The notes beneath the pieces were generated by a model, which saw nothing but the letters and a program-made list of their open reading frames with translations, did not search any database and was not told where the DNA came from. From positions 1 to 64,000 of the forward strand of contig JABVXU010000047.1 in assembly GCA_013365365.1 (NCBI GenBank): a stretch of 64,000 bases of DNA, in the 5' to 3' direction. The stretch comes from Cruorifilaria tuberocauda (Eukaryota; Nematoda; Chromadorea; Rhabditida; Onchocercidae). Within the stretch, counting starts at the first letter, position 1. Every line of letters begins with the position of its first letter. Of the stretch, positions 15,901 through 28,000 are shown piece after piece. A program made the translations under genes and the position numbers.

Positions 15901-17510
15901 TTGCTATTTATTTAATTTGTAATATACAGTTGAATTTCCAAAATGATATTATTAACATTCATCGGGAAAAAATACAAACATTTTAAGCTGCCAAACTAAT
16001 CCTACACTGTTTAATCTTCCTTCTTCATTATCCTAGATAATCTCAAATTATGATCACAGATGAAGTTACTATATCAATTACGCTGTTTGTTCCATCTGTT
16101 TAATTTCTATATCTATTATTAAACATCACTGAATTATAATTATAATCTGCATTTTAAAGTTTTCAAAGAATTTCTTAATAGGTGTTATAAATTTTGATTT
16201 CTTTAAGATTGTAAAGATTAGATTTGGACTAGAAATTTATCCACCGTTTCCTTTGGTAATCAAAAATCCAGTTTATTGTTGTCATGTTTCGCTATTTTCG
16301 TTAATCAACATAATTATACTTCACGTTTCCCTATAAGATTAGGGAAATTTCTGTTCAGAGAGTTGAAGCAATATCATAGCGTATCAATGACAAAACTCTT
16401 CATTTCTCATCTCATGAAATTCTCCGCATTCTATTTTCACTGATTGAAGGTGAAAACAAATTTCACTAAATGTGAATTTTTCACTGACATTACTTCCTCG
16501 TATTTAATGAATTCACAATCATAATAAGCCAATCAGTCATTTAATGAAATATATCTGCCAGTAATTACGAATTCATGAATGCATCCAAGTCGGTAGTAAC
16601 TATTTTAACGGTGATCATATTATTCAATATTAAATCATTACCGGTTCGGCAGTTAGTTTTCCGGATTGTCTAATTTAAACTAATAAGCATTTGACAAGTG
16701 TGTCATGAGATTTAAATTACTAATCATATTGCCATGATATATATTCATACTTGATGAATGTTTCTCATTCAGTGTGAAATAAAATTAATAATTTCAATCA
16801 AATTAATAAATTAAAAACAACTCTGAACATTATATTCTGTAATACCCTATAAATTCAATTACTCGTTCAAAACTGATCGTTGAGCCTTTTTTCCATTTTT
16901 CTCTTCATCTCATTCCAAAACAGGTTATGTATAATTAAAAAGAGAAGAAAAAGTTGGCCGTGATGATAATAACTTAATTTGTTTTATTTATTCCTCCTAA
17001 ATTTTTTCCCACAAATTGCAATCATTAATCTTTCACATAATAGTATTACTGATAAGTTATTTTTCCACTTCATTATTTGCACTAACTGTTTATGAGCAGA
17101 AATTTTAGGAGAGATATTTCAAATAGTCCACTGTAGGGTTTTTCTTTTTGTTCTTTTTTTTGTTTTCCAATGAAAAGTGAAATGGTGGAACTTTTTTTTT
17201 ATTTTTATTTTTTGGATATGTTGGAATAGAAGGTGACTTCTTTGTAAATACGTGTGATTGTTTGATGATGATAGGAATGTACGATACCAGGAAGAAAATA
17301 ACTTCTGTTTACTGTGAAAGATTGGTTTCTTTTCCGTGCAACTGATATCCTACTACCATCAATATACGATGATGACCCTATTTTCATTTTATCATTCTCC
17401 TTATCCTATCATTTATTCTACCACCTTTGTCACATACATACATATTGCAATAGTTTGTTTAGCATGCAAAAAATAAAATAATTTTTTTATTTTTAAAAAA
17501 AAAAATTTTT
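9945..17510. other. 7.6 kb AT-rich region without a convincing gene
   Basis: This region separates the divergent btf-1 and sulfhydryl oxidase genes. I see only scattered short open frames in AT-rich sequence, poly-T tracts (for example 17140-17210) and no recognisable protein motif, tRNA or transposon. The best exon-like piece is 14785-14967 (+), preceded by TTTTTCACAG, but its translation (charged, ending in ELENEV) resembles nothing I know and has no partner exon. The region may hold promoters, long 5' introns or noncoding RNA. Confidence 0.5.
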
Positions 17511-17513
17511 TTC

Positions 17514-17515
17514 AG
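17514..17515 (+). promoter_or_regulatory. Probable spliced-leader acceptor of the QSOX gene
   Basis: A long T-tract ending TTTTTTTCAG lies seven bases before the ATG at 17523, with no upstream exon, as expected for trans-splicing. It fixes the start codon. Confidence 0.55.
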
Positions 17516-17522
17516 ATTTTGT

Positions 17523-20500
17523 ATGAGAATGTTATTGCTAATAATATTATTGGTGGTAATCATATTTGAAAAAGCAAATAGCTATATTTCAAATATGAAT
17601 TATATACCAATGGGTGCAAATCCAACTTTATATCAACCAGGTTATGATCCAATTATGCAACTTGATGATGCAACCTTTGATGATACCATATTTATGCAAG
17701 ATCATGCATTTGTGGTTGAATTCTATGCTGATTGGTAATCTTTCCAATATATTCTAAATCTGAATCAACACTACGAATAAAACCACTGTGCCCTTTGCTT
17801 TTTTTCTTTTGCTTGTAAGATTCTTCAGATTTATTTTTTAAAAACTTTTCATTAAGAAATACATACCTTGTAAAACTGAAATAGAATTTTAATATTTACT
17901 TATTTTAAAATAATATGAATATTATTAATCAAAGGTGTGGACATTGTCGTGCTTTTGCTCCGTTTTATTTGGAATTCGCATCATCCATACGTTCATGGAG
18001 AGATGTTGTAACAGTGGCTGCAATTAATTGCGCTGATATTATCAATCAGAAGATTTGTAGCAATGAGGGAATCATCGTTTATCCTATGATCCTAGTTAGC
18101 GTCTCAATCAATAAACCTTCTCTAACGGGTTGATTGAGTGATTCCTGAGAAATTATTAATTATGCGAAGCAATGATTATGTCGAATTCAAAATTTATGCT
18201 TCTAAAATCTATAATTCACATTTATTAGTTCAATAATTTTTTTTATTTCTCATTTTATCAATTCAGTAATTTTGATTTACTTCTATTTATTCTTCATTCT
18301 TTACCTTTTATTTTTTATCTGTTTCTTAATTTTTTCCATTTTTTTTAATATTTTATTTATTTAAATTTTTCTTTCATTTTTTTCAACTTATTTAAAAAAT
18401 TTTTTAGATTCATTTAGATTCATTTTGTTAGAAATTAATCAAAATCAAATGTGAAGGACACATCTAAATAAATATATGATAATAGTAATAAATTAATCTG
18501 AGATATACCCATATTTCAGTATTATCCTCGATACGCCCGAAGCCGTGCTGATGCAATTAAACTGGAACCAAGACATTCTTTACCGTACATGAAAAGTCAA
18601 CTTGCGCAGGTTATACGGAATGAATATAATCAGTTTCATTATTCAGACTGGCCAGATTTCACCTTCTTGACAGCTGATAGGTTGTTTTAAGCATTAGAAG
18701 AAACTGCAAAGTTAATACAAACATATTTCACATTGAAAATTACAACTTTTATTTGTTAGGATTATTCGACACTCAATTCAGAATATTTTCATCTTACTGA
18801 GAGTTCCAGATAATAAAAAATTCCGTAAAATCGCCCGCTCGGCTAGCCACTGATAATATCAGATAGTTAATTGAATCACTTTTTTTTAAAAATTAAAACT
18901 GCCGATTCCTAGAATAAAAAGATGATAATTTTGCATGCTTTTCAGTGCAGCAGCATTGAAAAATTTTTGGAATAAGATGAATGATTCTCATCAATTTCTT
19001 GTCTTACTATTCGAACAGTTTGATAGTGTTGGTGTGGAATTCCTGCTGGATATGTTCCCATTCCAAAGGACGGTGCTTACTCGAAGAATTATTGTTGCTT
19101 CACCTGTTATCCAGTCATTCACAATCGCAAATTTACCATATATTCTCGTTTTTAAGCGCAATCAGAACAATCCGATATACCAAAGTCCGTAAGTTTTCAT
19201 TCCACTTTGTCGACATGATTGCTTTGTTTTACATTTTTTATTTGCAGCTTAATTAAAATACGAAATTGTGTTGATTAGAATTGGATTTTTGTTTCAAATG
19301 GAACAAGTTAACTAGTAATCATTCTAAGAATAAAATAATCAATTATAACTTCTAAACAATTTTCAAAGATAATTTTTTTCGAAAATTTGTTAAATCTCCG
19401 GAAAACAATTCATCAAAATATTCATGAAATACTGGAAACTTTTTACAAGTTTTTGTGAAGCGCGTTTTCAATTTCATTTTCTGGCGGATAAATCCAGATA
19501 TGGTTCGAATTCGTTGCAAGAAGTAATGAGCATAACATATGCGACATCAATGTCGCCTTCATTTAATACTCTACCAGTATTATCATCATCAGCTGTTAAG
19601 AAGCAGGTTATTGTGCAATGCGAGTTATATCAAGATAGGTTCGCATTAACTTCCTCATTATTACAATTTGATTAAATAATGGCTATATTTTTGAATTCCT
19701 TCTAAAAAAACCTTTTTTCATTGTTTTTCGATTCTTCCTACAATTAGGCAAATTTAACAAAAAACAGTTAGACGATAATCAACAAGTTTTCTTTTTTTGT
19801 CAAGGTCTAGATTCAAATTCAGGAACTTTAAATAATTTTCCAATTTAGGTGAAAAATGTTTCAAACTTTAAATTGTGCAAGATTATATGTAAACAGGGGA
19901 AGAATTCAACATCAAATATTGCTTATACTACAGCGATTCAAATATTCAAAGACTTGTTCTTATTATTGTTTATATTATTTTCCCTTTTTTGTTTTTTTCC
20001 ACTTCACAGATAATCAAAATTATAATAACACAGCATATATTCAGAAGAGCTTTATTTTTTTTCTTGAATAGATTCGGTGTAGAATCTAATTTGAGAGTTA
20101 AATTTGAGATGTCGTGAGTTATACTACGTCTCCGAGGCGGATATGTTGAAAGCAATGCGTATAGCAATATTTGACGAAGTGATTAAAACAGATTACAACA
20201 TTGCTGGTACGAACTTCACAGCACTGCTGGATTTCATCACTGTTCTTGCTGAAGTAATCGAATTATTCGAATAGAATATTTAAAAAATTGAAGCTTTTAA
20301 AAATAAAATTTTTACTATATGATAAATTTATGCCAATTTTTTTGAAATATAAATAAGTCAATTCTTCCCATATTTTCAGCATTTTCCAACTTATACATCT
20401 AATACAACATCATCACAAAAAACAAATGATAAATCATTCACGGTAAATTGTTTCATTTCTCTCTAGTCGATATTAGTATGACAGGTGGTGTTTGTGATTT

Positions 20501-22157
20501 ATGTCAGTCCACTTTCTTAGTGCTTGCTCATTTCTTTTCTCGAGATACCTTTTCTGTACCATCTTGAAACATACATCTGAATGTAAAACGAATGGGCTAA
20601 GTGTTTCACACTAAATTCTGAATTCGCTGAGTTTTTTAAACAAAATTATTGTTTGCAAGCATGTAATCGACATTAAATGGATGAATTCGACCTAGTTATT
20701 AAATCTGAAATTTGAATTAGAACGATAAATTTGATTTTAAAAATTTCACCGTTAATTGCTTTCATCTCCCTTTTTGTTATCTATCTGGTAATACAAACTT
20801 TTTAAATTATTTTGGACGAAAAAAAGACGATTTTGAAATATGCTATCATCTTTTTAAACTGATAATCCAACCTTTCAATTAAAAAAATTTTCCTTCATCT
20901 CAAATCTTTCTCTTCCTTCTCTTTGCTTCCTACAAGATTTTTCATACATTTTGCGATAAAAAACTGTCACCAGTCATTTATAGATAGTTGTCGATTGATG
21001 TACGCCAGTTCCATTATTGTTAATTGCTTTCAATTTATTTTCATAATTACAGAATTTTTTTTTCTTTCTTTTGCAGTCATTAAAGCAGAGTGCACGAGCC
21101 AAAGCAATCTTTTTGCATCTTCAACATTTTCTCGAAGCATATCGAGGAAAACATATAATTTCAACTGCTATATGGCGGAACCAATTCCAAAATATTGAAG
21201 TAAATTCATTGATGTATATTCAATGAGAGAGAATTAATATCATATGTAGTATTTTTTTTTAATTTGCTTTTGAAAGCTTTTGAAATTGAAAGTTATATTT
21301 AAAAAAAAAATTTTTCAGCGAGTATATGGATATCCATTCCCGATGAATGCTTCATGGGAACATTGTAAAGGAACAGCGCCTGGATATCGCGGTTATACGT
21401 GTGGATTATGGACAACATTTCATGCAATCACTGTTAACGCATTTATCCATAAATTGCAATCACCCATTAACCTGTTGTTCAGTATCCGAGGTTGGATAGC
21501 TAATTTCTTTGGTTGTCTTGATTGCCGACAACATTTTTTACACATGACAACTACCGTCTATCCGTTGAACAAACACCGGGTATCTTTTTTTTTCTTTGAA
21601 CGATTTGCATATTTTATTTCTATGGAATTTCAGAAAGAATAAATTTGAATCATAACAGATATCATTTAAAAAAAAAATCATAGTAAGGAATGAGAAATAA
21701 CTCAGGAAATTTCTTGACTATTTCAGATTAGGGAAATTAGATTACGTTTTCGCCCTTCTTTTCATATTACATAAATTTATCTGATTTTTTCATTCTGAAC
21801 AAGCTAATGCTTGTTAAGGTTTAACTAATCTTTGAAAGAACATATTTCATGATAAATTTTAGATTTTATTAATTAAATTAAAGAATGTTATTCTTATAGG
21901 TGCAAAATACCTACGATATGGTATTCTATCTTTGGCGTGCTCACAACATTGTTAATGCCCGATTGCATGGAGATAAAGCAACAGAAGATCCACAATTTGA
22001 GAAACGACAATTTCCACCAATGTTCCTTTGTTCTGCATGCCATTCAGAGGGAATGTTCAGCAGAAAAAATGTCCGAGATTTCCTGATCAACTTCTATACA
22101 GCAATAAGGCCATATAATGAAAGGAATTACATGTTGAATAGTCCAAAGCCATCTTAA
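17523..22157 (+). CDS. Quiescin sulfhydryl oxidase (thioredoxin + Erv/ALR domains), secreted
   Basis: QSOX enzymes make disulfides in secreted proteins and pass electrons to oxygen through FAD. I join exons 17523-17734, 17935-18094, 18520-18680, 18946-19188, 19450-19638, 20109-20253, 20380-20442, 21077-21199, 21319-21579 and 21900-22157; all phases agree and give 604 residues, normal for the family. Residues 1-21 form a signal peptide. The thioredoxin active site is W-CGHC (C72, C75), split across the first intron. A helix-rich spacer containing ELYYVSEADMLKAMR follows. The Erv domain has CGLWTTFHAIT, the CLDC active site (C498, C501) and a late CSAC pair (C563, C566). No C-terminal membrane segment is visible, so a soluble secreted form is likely. 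The exon 5/6 junction uses a weak acceptor (TTTGAG) and is the least certain join. Confidence 0.9.
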
Positions 22158-23562
22158 TTTTCTATTTTTAACTCACATGGTGTCTGAATTTTATTCCATA
22201 TTATTTGATGTTAAATACATGCAGACTATATCAAGTAAGCTGTCTTTCCAGTACCTGAACTCCTAAGAGCTTTGCTTCTATTATGATGCTACAGCTAGGC
22301 GATGTCGGAGCAATGCGAACCAAACTGAAACGAGACAGTCAACTAATACTGGGCGGTTTCTGCAACCAACAATTTAACAAATTAATTGGTTGATTTCATG
22401 TATTTCTTTCTTATGGATATATTTAAAGTGCGTGTTCCAAATATTATCATTCAGAATCTCAATGTTACAAATGATCAAATGCATACTATTGCTTGCATAC
22501 TTATCAATTTTCATTTAGGATTTCGTTTTCTTCTAGGAAACCTTAAACAAATGCACTACAGGGTGATTATATTTGTAAAAGGCTTACAAGTCTGTCATTT
22601 CATGATCATATGGTTACGATTTATTTCAAGCAAGATCGGGTTAATTTATGAACAGTGACTTTATTTCCACCTCAGTACAATTCCCAAACGTTTCTTCAGT
22701 CCCAGTCACTTGAAAGTGAGTTAGCTTTGAGTTCTAATGAGCTCTGCACTTCGCTTTCAAACTGTAGTGAAACGGAACTCTAACAGCTCCAATTTGAAGT
22801 ATTATGCTCAATAATATAACCCAAAATCTCACATAAATGCGCAGACTTGCTTGAATTTGATGACTGAAATGTTGGGTGCTTTGTACAAATAACTTCATAC
22901 TTAATTTATTGTACATACATAGTGCTTCAATATTTCATTTTCTTCAATAATTTATAAAAATTTAAGATGTTAGCTTGATACACAAAATAAGTAATTTCAA
23001 CGAATAAGAGCAGTGGTTGCAAAATACTTGTGCCAATAATAGTCAATAACACTTCCTTCGTCGATCTTCGAGATGTCATAACCGAACGCTTCCATGCAGG
23101 TGTACATATATATCTTCTTACGATCATTTTATATTGTATAAGTGAAAAGCATTCGCAATTCATCTGCAAAAGTTTACGATGTTGTCAGATTACAACATTA
23201 TTTTCAGTCTTCAAATGCAAATCACTACTTTCTAACCAGTTATTAAAAGTATTAGATCATAAAAATATCATTCAGCCATTCCTACTCGTTGTTCCTATAA
23301 TGCATAAATAGACTGCAAACAAGAGCAAGACTTTTTCTAGCAGCTGTGATATCTCGAAAAACATAATAGTGACTGGTCACATTCTACCTTACTGGATGAT
23401 GTAAGTCGACTGAAAGACACTTTTTTAGGATTAGTTTATTCTAATAATTACCATTATTTTCTTGAAATAATAGAAGACATGCTACGGTTATTTTTGGAAA
23501 ATGTTTTTTTTGCGTATTTTGAATATTATTGTTCAAGTACGGTGCATTATAAGTTACTTTAG
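22158..23562. other. Intergenic region with one unexplained open stretch
   Basis: This is the gap between the QSOX stop and the next small gene. The only item of note is a plus-strand frame open from about 22995 to 23311 containing NNTSFVDLRDVITERF and followed by a GT donor-like site at 23100; a shorter open frame lies opposite it. No start, acceptor or partner exon was identified, so I do not call a gene. Confidence 0.4.
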
Positions 23563-23565
23563 AAA

Positions 23566-24425
23566 ATGCTACCAAAAAATTTTAAACCTACGAATATTTC
23601 ACTCTTCGGAATTATCGCAGTCGTATTCGCGACCATCGTAATACAAGAAGGTGGTAGCGAAGCGTTGGAACAGAGTGAATTTTATTCACTGAATATGTCT
23701 AGTTCCTATAATGGAAAATCAACGAATTTCGAATGGAATGTGTTGAAATCTATGGCATATCTAAAGACAGCTGTTGATGTGATTTTTGAGGCTTTTAAAA
23801 GCAGAATTAATGAATTGATGGTTAGTTCATAGAACATTTCGTTTTTTAAATAACTATCATAGGAATAAGACATAGCAGCATCAATTCTGAAACCTCATTT
23901 TTAATTTCATGAAGAAAATGGGAAATAAATTTTCCAGACCCGTAAATTTGATCGGCAAAAATTTGCCTTTTCAAAATTTCCAAGACATACATCTCATTCC
24001 ACATCAGTCATATTCACATTTATCTTTATTATCCAACACTCATCAACAATGACAACAATGACTGAGACCAAAAAAAGGATTTAAATCACAAGTTTAATTC
24101 AATTGTCCACTGTGATTACGTTGTGGCGTTTTAGTTCTTGAAAGCTTTTAATCAATGAACCATCCTCCTAAAAATATTTTTAAAATTAAAAAGAATTACT
24201 CTTCAGAAGAATCGCGATACCTACATCTATTTCCCAGCTTTGATTGGCATGATATCAGCATCTTTAACCATAGTGTTAATCGTTTTCCTGAAATTCATTT
24301 TCAAACGTTTCCGCCTGCTATTGCATCCGATCGAAATCAAACAAAAAAACAAGCAATTAGGTGATAAAACGACGCTCATTCAGAATAAAAATTTGGATGA
24401 TAATATGGATATGATACTTGTGTAA
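23566..24425 (+). CDS. Small predicted type I membrane protein, unknown function
   Basis: Two exons, 23566-23820 and 24207-24425, join in phase 0 and encode 157 residues. A TTACTTTAG acceptor three bases before the ATG suggests trans-splicing. Residues about 11-28 are hydrophobic and could be a signal peptide. A second hydrophobic segment at about 95-118 (IGMISASLTIVLIVFLKFIF) is followed by a lysine- and arginine-rich tail of about 40 residues, so the predicted topology is lumenal N-terminus and cytosolic C-terminus. There is an NMSS glycosylation motif in the lumenal part. I do not recognise the family; it may be nematode-specific. Its close spacing to the next two genes suggests co-transcription. 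The intron is supported only by frame and consensus splice sites. Confidence 0.6.
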
Positions 24426-24582
24426 ATCATCTTCCTCTTACAACTTCTGCTTCCGAAATTATTTGTGTATTAGTTGCTTTAATTTGAAGCAAACTCCAGC
24501 TAATAATCATGCATGGTTGTGATAAGAAGCATTCTTGAAATTTTTACTTCTTATTAATTATTCTTCCGGTTTATTTGTTTTC

Positions 24583-25044
24583 ATGATTTTGATAAATTTC
24601 TTAATTGGATTACCGTGTCTATTGATTATTATTCAATACCTCATGGAATGTCTATCCTTAAGAATAGAAAATTTCAATTCTAAAGCCTATCAAGATCAAT
24701 CCGGAAGGCAAAGTTTCAATCTTGAATTTTGCCGGAAAAGCAACAGGCAGCAAGAGTGGCGGTTAGTTCAACATGCATTACGTATCACCAATAGCAACAC
24801 ACTGATCCATAATTAATCCAAATGATGTTGTCCTCGTAATCTATTACTTAATAATAACTTTTGGGAGACACTTTTCTCGAGTGGTACTTCACACATCCAT
24901 GAAACTCGACCAGTAATAAATATACCACCAAATGTTCAGACAAATGCGACATTTCAACCAAGTATCAAATACGTTGCAATTTCCAGTGAAGTCCAGCATG
25001 GAAAATACGATTACGGTAGTTCCACTGGTGATCACACTGATTAG
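24583..25044 (+). CDS. Small signal-anchor protein, unknown function
   Basis: Exons 24583-24761 and 24882-25044 join across a GTTAGT...CTCGAG intron (phase 2) that removes in-frame stops, giving 113 residues. The N-terminus is strongly hydrophobic (residues 1-20, then ECLSLRIENF), consistent with a signal peptide or anchor. The C-terminal exon is polar and reads through GTSHIHETRPVINIPPNVQT to a TAG. No family is recognised. The gene starts 157 bases after the previous stop and ends 35 bases before the GEF start, so it is probably the middle gene of an operon. The acceptor is not pyrimidine-rich and the start codon is uncertain, because the frame is also open upstream without an ATG. Confidence 0.45.
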
Positions 25045-25079
25045 AAAAAAGTTGTAGCTTTTAACGTTGTAGAAGAGAT

Positions 25080-28000
25080 ATGTTTAATGGGAATTGTGAT
25101 AGCATGGAACATTACAAGGAAGCATTTATTGCTGCTATTGCTAAGGAGCCATCTACACGGACAGATGAGGTTTCTTTTTATTTACTTACCGTCGGAATGT
25201 TTGAATATTTTAAATAATGATGATCAAAGATTTTAACCAATTAAAAATTACCGATTAACGAAGTATGTAGTTGTTATTTCGAAATTTTTTAATTTTTTTG
25301 CTTATGTACAAAGTTATATTAAAGTTATATTCGGTCTTATTGCGTTATTCTATTGGCGTTTTTTCAGGACCTGAAAATTATATATTCAAATTTACGGCGC
25401 TTAGACGTTTTTCATAACCTGAATGATACACCACTTCGGTCAATCTGTTGTACTGCGCGTTTTGAAAGACATCCGGCTAATTTTATTCTTTTTCGGTGAG
25501 AAATATTATTTAATTGTATCTTTTTTTGCTTAAAACCAAAATCAAAGCTCGTGCTTTTTCGCAGCATATATGAGGTATCGTAATATGTGGATCAGTTTAG
25601 ATATATAGGAAGAAAAGGAATTCTTGTTGCTTTTTTACATATGTTAATTTTAGAGAAGGCCAAGTTGCTACATGTTGGTATATACTACTTTCCGGATGTG
25701 TTTTCATGGATGAACAAATCTACTTACCCTGTGGCTGGTATGTAGTTTTCTTTTTTATTCTGTACAAAATGAATATGGAAGGAATACTAATTTATTAGCA
25801 ATTTAAATTGAGAAGAAAAAATGTCGAGATAAGAAAGAATTTTCCTACATTGTTGCTAACATTATAAGCTTATCTAAAGCAATTCTGGGTGTAATTATTT
25901 GCCATTAAAATGTTTCTCTCTGTTTCTATAATTCTGATTCTCCTACAACCGACCGAAGATATTCATTACTTTCAAGCTTCACTACTATTATGGAATTTTT
26001 AAAGGTTTGGCAAACGGAATGGATTGGATTATCGACGCAAGAATGATTGTATTGTTCTACAATCAGCAGAGATGATTGTGGTAAGTTTTTACTGAGCATG
26101 AAAATTTGACTGAGACTGTTTTTTTCTCTTATTCAAATGTCAAGTAATCAGTTGAATGTCTGATGTTAAAGTGGATCGGCTAGTTCACCTTATTCGCTTT
26201 ATATGTATAATAAATCGCATGAGAAACGGTATATTTAATCTTCACTTCCAAAGCTATGTCGCATTTTGTCAATGTAATACCTACTAATTTTTCTTTTTCA
26301 GATTGATTATCCAGATGTGAAGCATATAAAAGTGAATAAAGGACATACGTGTTTGACGGGAAATAGTGGCCGTCCACGCAATTCATTATGCGCATTGAGC
26401 GCTACATCCATACCATCACCATCTGGCACGGTCACTGTTTCAATTCGTTCAAGTGCCAATCCTGCTGCTTGCAATTCATCGCTTCCTCCACTGTCTCGCC
26501 TTTACAAAACTGGAAAGGCATCATCTGTCAGTGCTAATGAATCACCAGTTTCAAGGTGTGAACGGAAAAAACACAGGTCTTTCCGTCGGGAAAGAAACGA
26601 TATATGTCCCAGTAATGCTACTGGTTCTGGTTATGCCTCAACATACAAAAGCCAGGTAAGATTAATGAGAAAAGCATAATTGTTTATCAGGGTTATATAG
26701 TGCAGTAATTTACAAGATTTTCATTTCCTTGCATTAATTTTTAAGGTATATTTGAATGGTCTGAGTGCAGATGCGGAAACTCGGCTCAAGGTAAAGCACA
26801 AAGCGCGCAAATCTAATTCAGTTTCGAATCCAAGTGGTGGTGAACTCTACACACATTTGTCAAGTACAGCTTCATCAAGCGCGAATGAAGATGATTTAAA
26901 CGGTGCATTGCTTATATTCAGTTATGTGGGTATAAATGAAAAGTTGGAATAGTGTACTGTTGTATAGTAAGTTCGACAGAAATCCCGTTTTTTTTTTCAT
27001 TCTGAATTGCTACGCTCTCTTCTATTTTTAGGACTTCCAGAAGCAGCAGTTGACAGCGAAGACGACGAGTCGTGTCCATCATATGACAGTTTTCATGAAT
27101 TGAAAGATAGTGTTCGTGAGTGTCTTGAAAAAGAACCGTTTGAAAGAACAGCAGATGATATATGCACACTACTGGTACGATTTGTTGATATCTCTTGTGG
27201 AAATCAGTTATATCTTTCTCGTTTATGAAAACTAATTTAGGTATTGGAAGTTTTATTTTCATGGCGTAAATCGCATGTAGGATAATTTAGCATTCAAGAA
27301 CTCCGAAAAGTTGAGAGTACATCAAGTCAAACTAGTTTTCAAGTTTCATTTCGCTGAAGTTTACCAGTCGCATGCGAAATGAAGCTCAGCATTTAAAACT
27401 TAATTTTTCAGCGAACGGTAGGCTATCACCATTCGCGGGGAAACTTCATCTATTTTAGGATTTCATGCAGCACATGTCCGCTTTGGCAACACTTCCTTTG
27501 AGCATAAAGCGTCAACTTTGCTTGAAAATGGTATTCGCTGTTGTATCGGAAGCAAATACGGTTGTTATGCAACATAATGAAAGGATTGATGCGTGGTCAG
27601 TTATTGTAAACGGTCAGGTAGAAGTTGTTTTACCAGATGGCGAAAGGATCGAGTATAAACTTGGTGACTCATTTGGTGTGCAACCAGATCTAGTGCCCCA
27701 GGTATATTTCCTTTTATAATTTTGTATTTCTTATTTCTCTCGAGCAGGAAAAAGAATATTCTTGGAAAGTTAAATATTTTTTCAAATGGATTCAATGAGA
27801 GAGCGGATGCTGTTAGTGACTTGTTCTTTGAGAATTGGATAAAGATGCTAGCGCGTGCTGATTTTTGCTGCAAATGCAAAATTTAGATCTAATATGAAAA
27901 CTTTCAGTACCACGTAGGAGTAATGAGAACATTAGTTGATGATTGTGAATTTGTGCTGGTTGAACATCGAGATTATTGTAATATCATGAGTACTATTAGC

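Noticed and set aside
24535..24816. Reading the second small gene as one continuous frame
   Set aside because: It lacks an ATG at its start and stops at 24816, whereas the spliced version joins cleanly to a well-formed second exon ending at 25044.
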